Shown here: positions 63,051 to 64,000 of the stretch, piece by piece
Numbering within the stretch: the stretch's first letter is position 1
Layout: each line of letters starts with the position of its first letter
NCBI RefSeq assembly: GCF_018613195.1
Contig: NZ_JAGGQQ010000011.1
Location: forward strand, 186,001 to 250,000
Length of the DNA stretch: 64,000 nucleotides
From: Bacillus sp. ISL-45
GTDB taxonomy: Bacteria > Bacillota > Bacilli > Bacillales > Cytobacillaceae
Reading direction: 5' to 3'
Position numbers and translations under genes: made by a program
Notes under the pieces: model-generated
The model's database searches: none
Told to the model about the DNA's origin: nothing
What the model saw: only the letters and a program-made list of their open reading frames with translations

Positions 63051-63500
63051 TTAATCGACGACGATATAGGCGATCATAGGTCCGTTATGCTCAGCTGAAG
63101 GATGAGTCAGACAAATCAGCCTGTATGTCCCTTCTTTTTCAAATTGTAAAGGGACAACTGTTTCTTCCCCATTCTTTACCACACCTTTAATATCGGTTCC
63201 TTCAATGATGAAAGGATGTTCCTTTCCGTTGACCCCCAGTATCTTCAAATGAACCTTTTCTCCTTTTTCCAAAAAGATTGTTCCTGGGTCCCATCGGTAT
63301 GCTTCAATTTCCTTGCCATCATCTGTAGTAGACTTGAACTCGCCGGTCACCATATGGATTTCGCGGATTTGTTCATTCTGTCCGCCAATTGCCGGAGTGG
63401 CATCAGGCTTTAGGCTCAACCATAGAGTACCGACGATGGCAATAAATACGATTAGTCCCAAAAAATATAATGTTCTTCTTTTAAACACAAAGAAATGCAT
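63051..63500 (-). CDS. Membrane-anchored cupredoxin-domain protein
   Basis: 149 residues. N-terminal anchor (LYFLGLIVFIAIVGTLWLSL), then a cupredoxin beta-barrel with likely copper ligands H95 (GKEHPFII), C130 and H133/H138 (YRLICLTHPSAEHNG) and M142 (PMIAY). It would face outside and carry electrons or bind copper, like nitrosocyanin/CoxII-like small cupredoxins. AGGAGGTG precedes the ATG. No oxidase gene is adjacent. Confidence 0.8.
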   Translation of the reverse strand: MHFFVFKRRTLYFLGLIVFIAIVGTLWLSLKPDATPAIGGQNEQIREIHMVTGEFKSTTDDGKEIEAYRWDPGTIFLEKGEKVHLKILGVNGKEHPFIIEGTDIKGVVKNGEETVVPLQFEKEGTYRLICLTHPSAEHNGPMIAYIVVD

Positions 63501-63641
63501 GTTTTCACCTCCTTACGATCCTCTTTAAATATCTATGCTCGTCCCCTAGCTGAACTTGTCTAATTTTTTTTTGAATTTCTCTTGTATAGATTAACTGGAC
63601 AACAACAAACTATAGATTAGATACGAACCAAGGAGGAAAGT

Positions 63642-64000
63642 ATGTACCGTTTATTTACGCATAATGACTTAGATGGAGTGGCCTGCGGGATTTTATTCAG
63701 GCTTGCGTTTGGTGAAAAGGCCGATGTCCGTTATAATTCTGTCTCTGGACTTAACTTCCAGGTGGAGAAATATTTTGACAGAATGAATGAGCGCATGAAA
63801 AAGGAGGACCACCTTTACATAACCGATTTATCTGTTAACCATGAAAACACTGAAAAAATCAATCAGTTTGTTAATGAAGGTGGAAAGGCGAAGTTGATTG
63901 ACCACCACAAAACTGCCATGCATTTCAATGAATACAGCTGGGGCAGGGTAAAAGTGGAGGATGAATCCGGGACGCTGACTAGTGCAGCATCACTCGTATA
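63642..64000 (+). CDS. nrnB: DHH-family oligoribonuclease NrnB-like (partial, runs off the window)
   Basis: 119 codons are visible from ATG 63642 (AGGAGG upstream). MYRLFTHNDLDGVACGI has the DHH motif I (NDLDG), LYITDLSVN is motif II, and LIDHHKTAMHFNEY is motif III (DHH). Sequence closely matches my recollection of B. subtilis NrnB (YngD), a nanoRNase that degrades short RNAs. The C-terminal DHHA1 part is beyond the window. Confidence 0.88.
   Translation, partial: MYRLFTHNDLDGVACGILFRLAFGEKADVRYNSVSGLNFQVEKYFDRMNERMKKEDHLYITDLSVNHENTEKINQFVNEGGKAKLIDHHKTAMHFNEYSWGRVKVEDESGTLTSAASLV

Noticed and set aside
62841-63098. 85-codon plus-strand frame in the pflB upstream region
   Set aside because: Low-quality composition, no ribosome site, and it runs into the convergent cupredoxin gene.

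Overview
The window looks like the chromosome of a low-GC Gram-positive of the Bacillaceae. Evidence includes Bacillus-type Shine-Dalgarno sites, frequent TTG/GTG starts, tandem T-box leaders, an Sda-type sporulation inhibitor, a MifM/YidC2 pair, FruR-FruK-FruA, OdhA-OdhB, NrnB, YdjO and YxlEFG homologues. It is not B. subtilis: the trp operon carries its own trpG and is led by two tryptophan T-boxes rather than a TRAP site, and a MnmH (2-selenouridine synthase) gene is present. A Mesobacillus/Cytobacillus-like genus is my guess, not something the sequence proves.

Layout. 0-10 kb: an Hsp20-like protein, an SDR protein lacking the usual catalytic Tyr, a GNAT gene preceded by a degenerate tRNA-like element, an amidohydrolase, the yxlEFG ABC cluster, a secreted subtilisin and a Cys-rich copper-storage protein. 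10-20 kb: dapF, the divergent ligD/ku NHEJ pair, a sulfite-oxidase-type molybdoenzyme, small hypotheticals, a 52-bp tandem repeat array, two LysE paralogues flanking ydjO and tRNA-Leu(CAG). 20-28 kb: the fructose PTS operon with a cre site, a DUF2935 protein, a type I toxin-antitoxin locus, a hydrolase, an MFS exporter and a MOSC protein. 28.7-35.7 kb: tandem Trp T-boxes and trpEGDCFBA. 36-47 kb: a methyltransferase, mnmH, odhAB, a second large 52-bp array, a NERD protein and sda. 45.7-47.8 kb: a CsoR/CstR-type operator, a rhodanese-metallo-beta-lactamase persulfide dioxygenase, a 56-codon frame interrupted by two UGA codons, and a frameshifted half-size flavoprotein. 48-64 kb: acyl-CoA synthetase, threonine-aldolase-like enzyme, SRAP protein, fluoride channel pair, ABC-F ATPase with an attenuator leader, mifM-yidC2, a third repeat copy, a CcdA-like protein, pflBA, a cupredoxin protein and the start of nrnB.

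Most striking items. (1) A family of 52-bp-period tandem inverted repeats sharing a TGACAGCTTTTC core occurs at three intergenic sites, in two diverged sequence versions with the same period, close to five helical turns. (2) The small ORF with two in-frame UGA codons lies beside persulfide-detoxification genes, in a window that also encodes MnmH; it may be a selenoprotein or a decayed Cys protein. (3) The MifM-like 95-residue leader peptide has a perfect 12-bp stem over the yidC2 Shine-Dalgarno and start codon. No phage, insertion sequence, rRNA operon or CRISPR array was seen.
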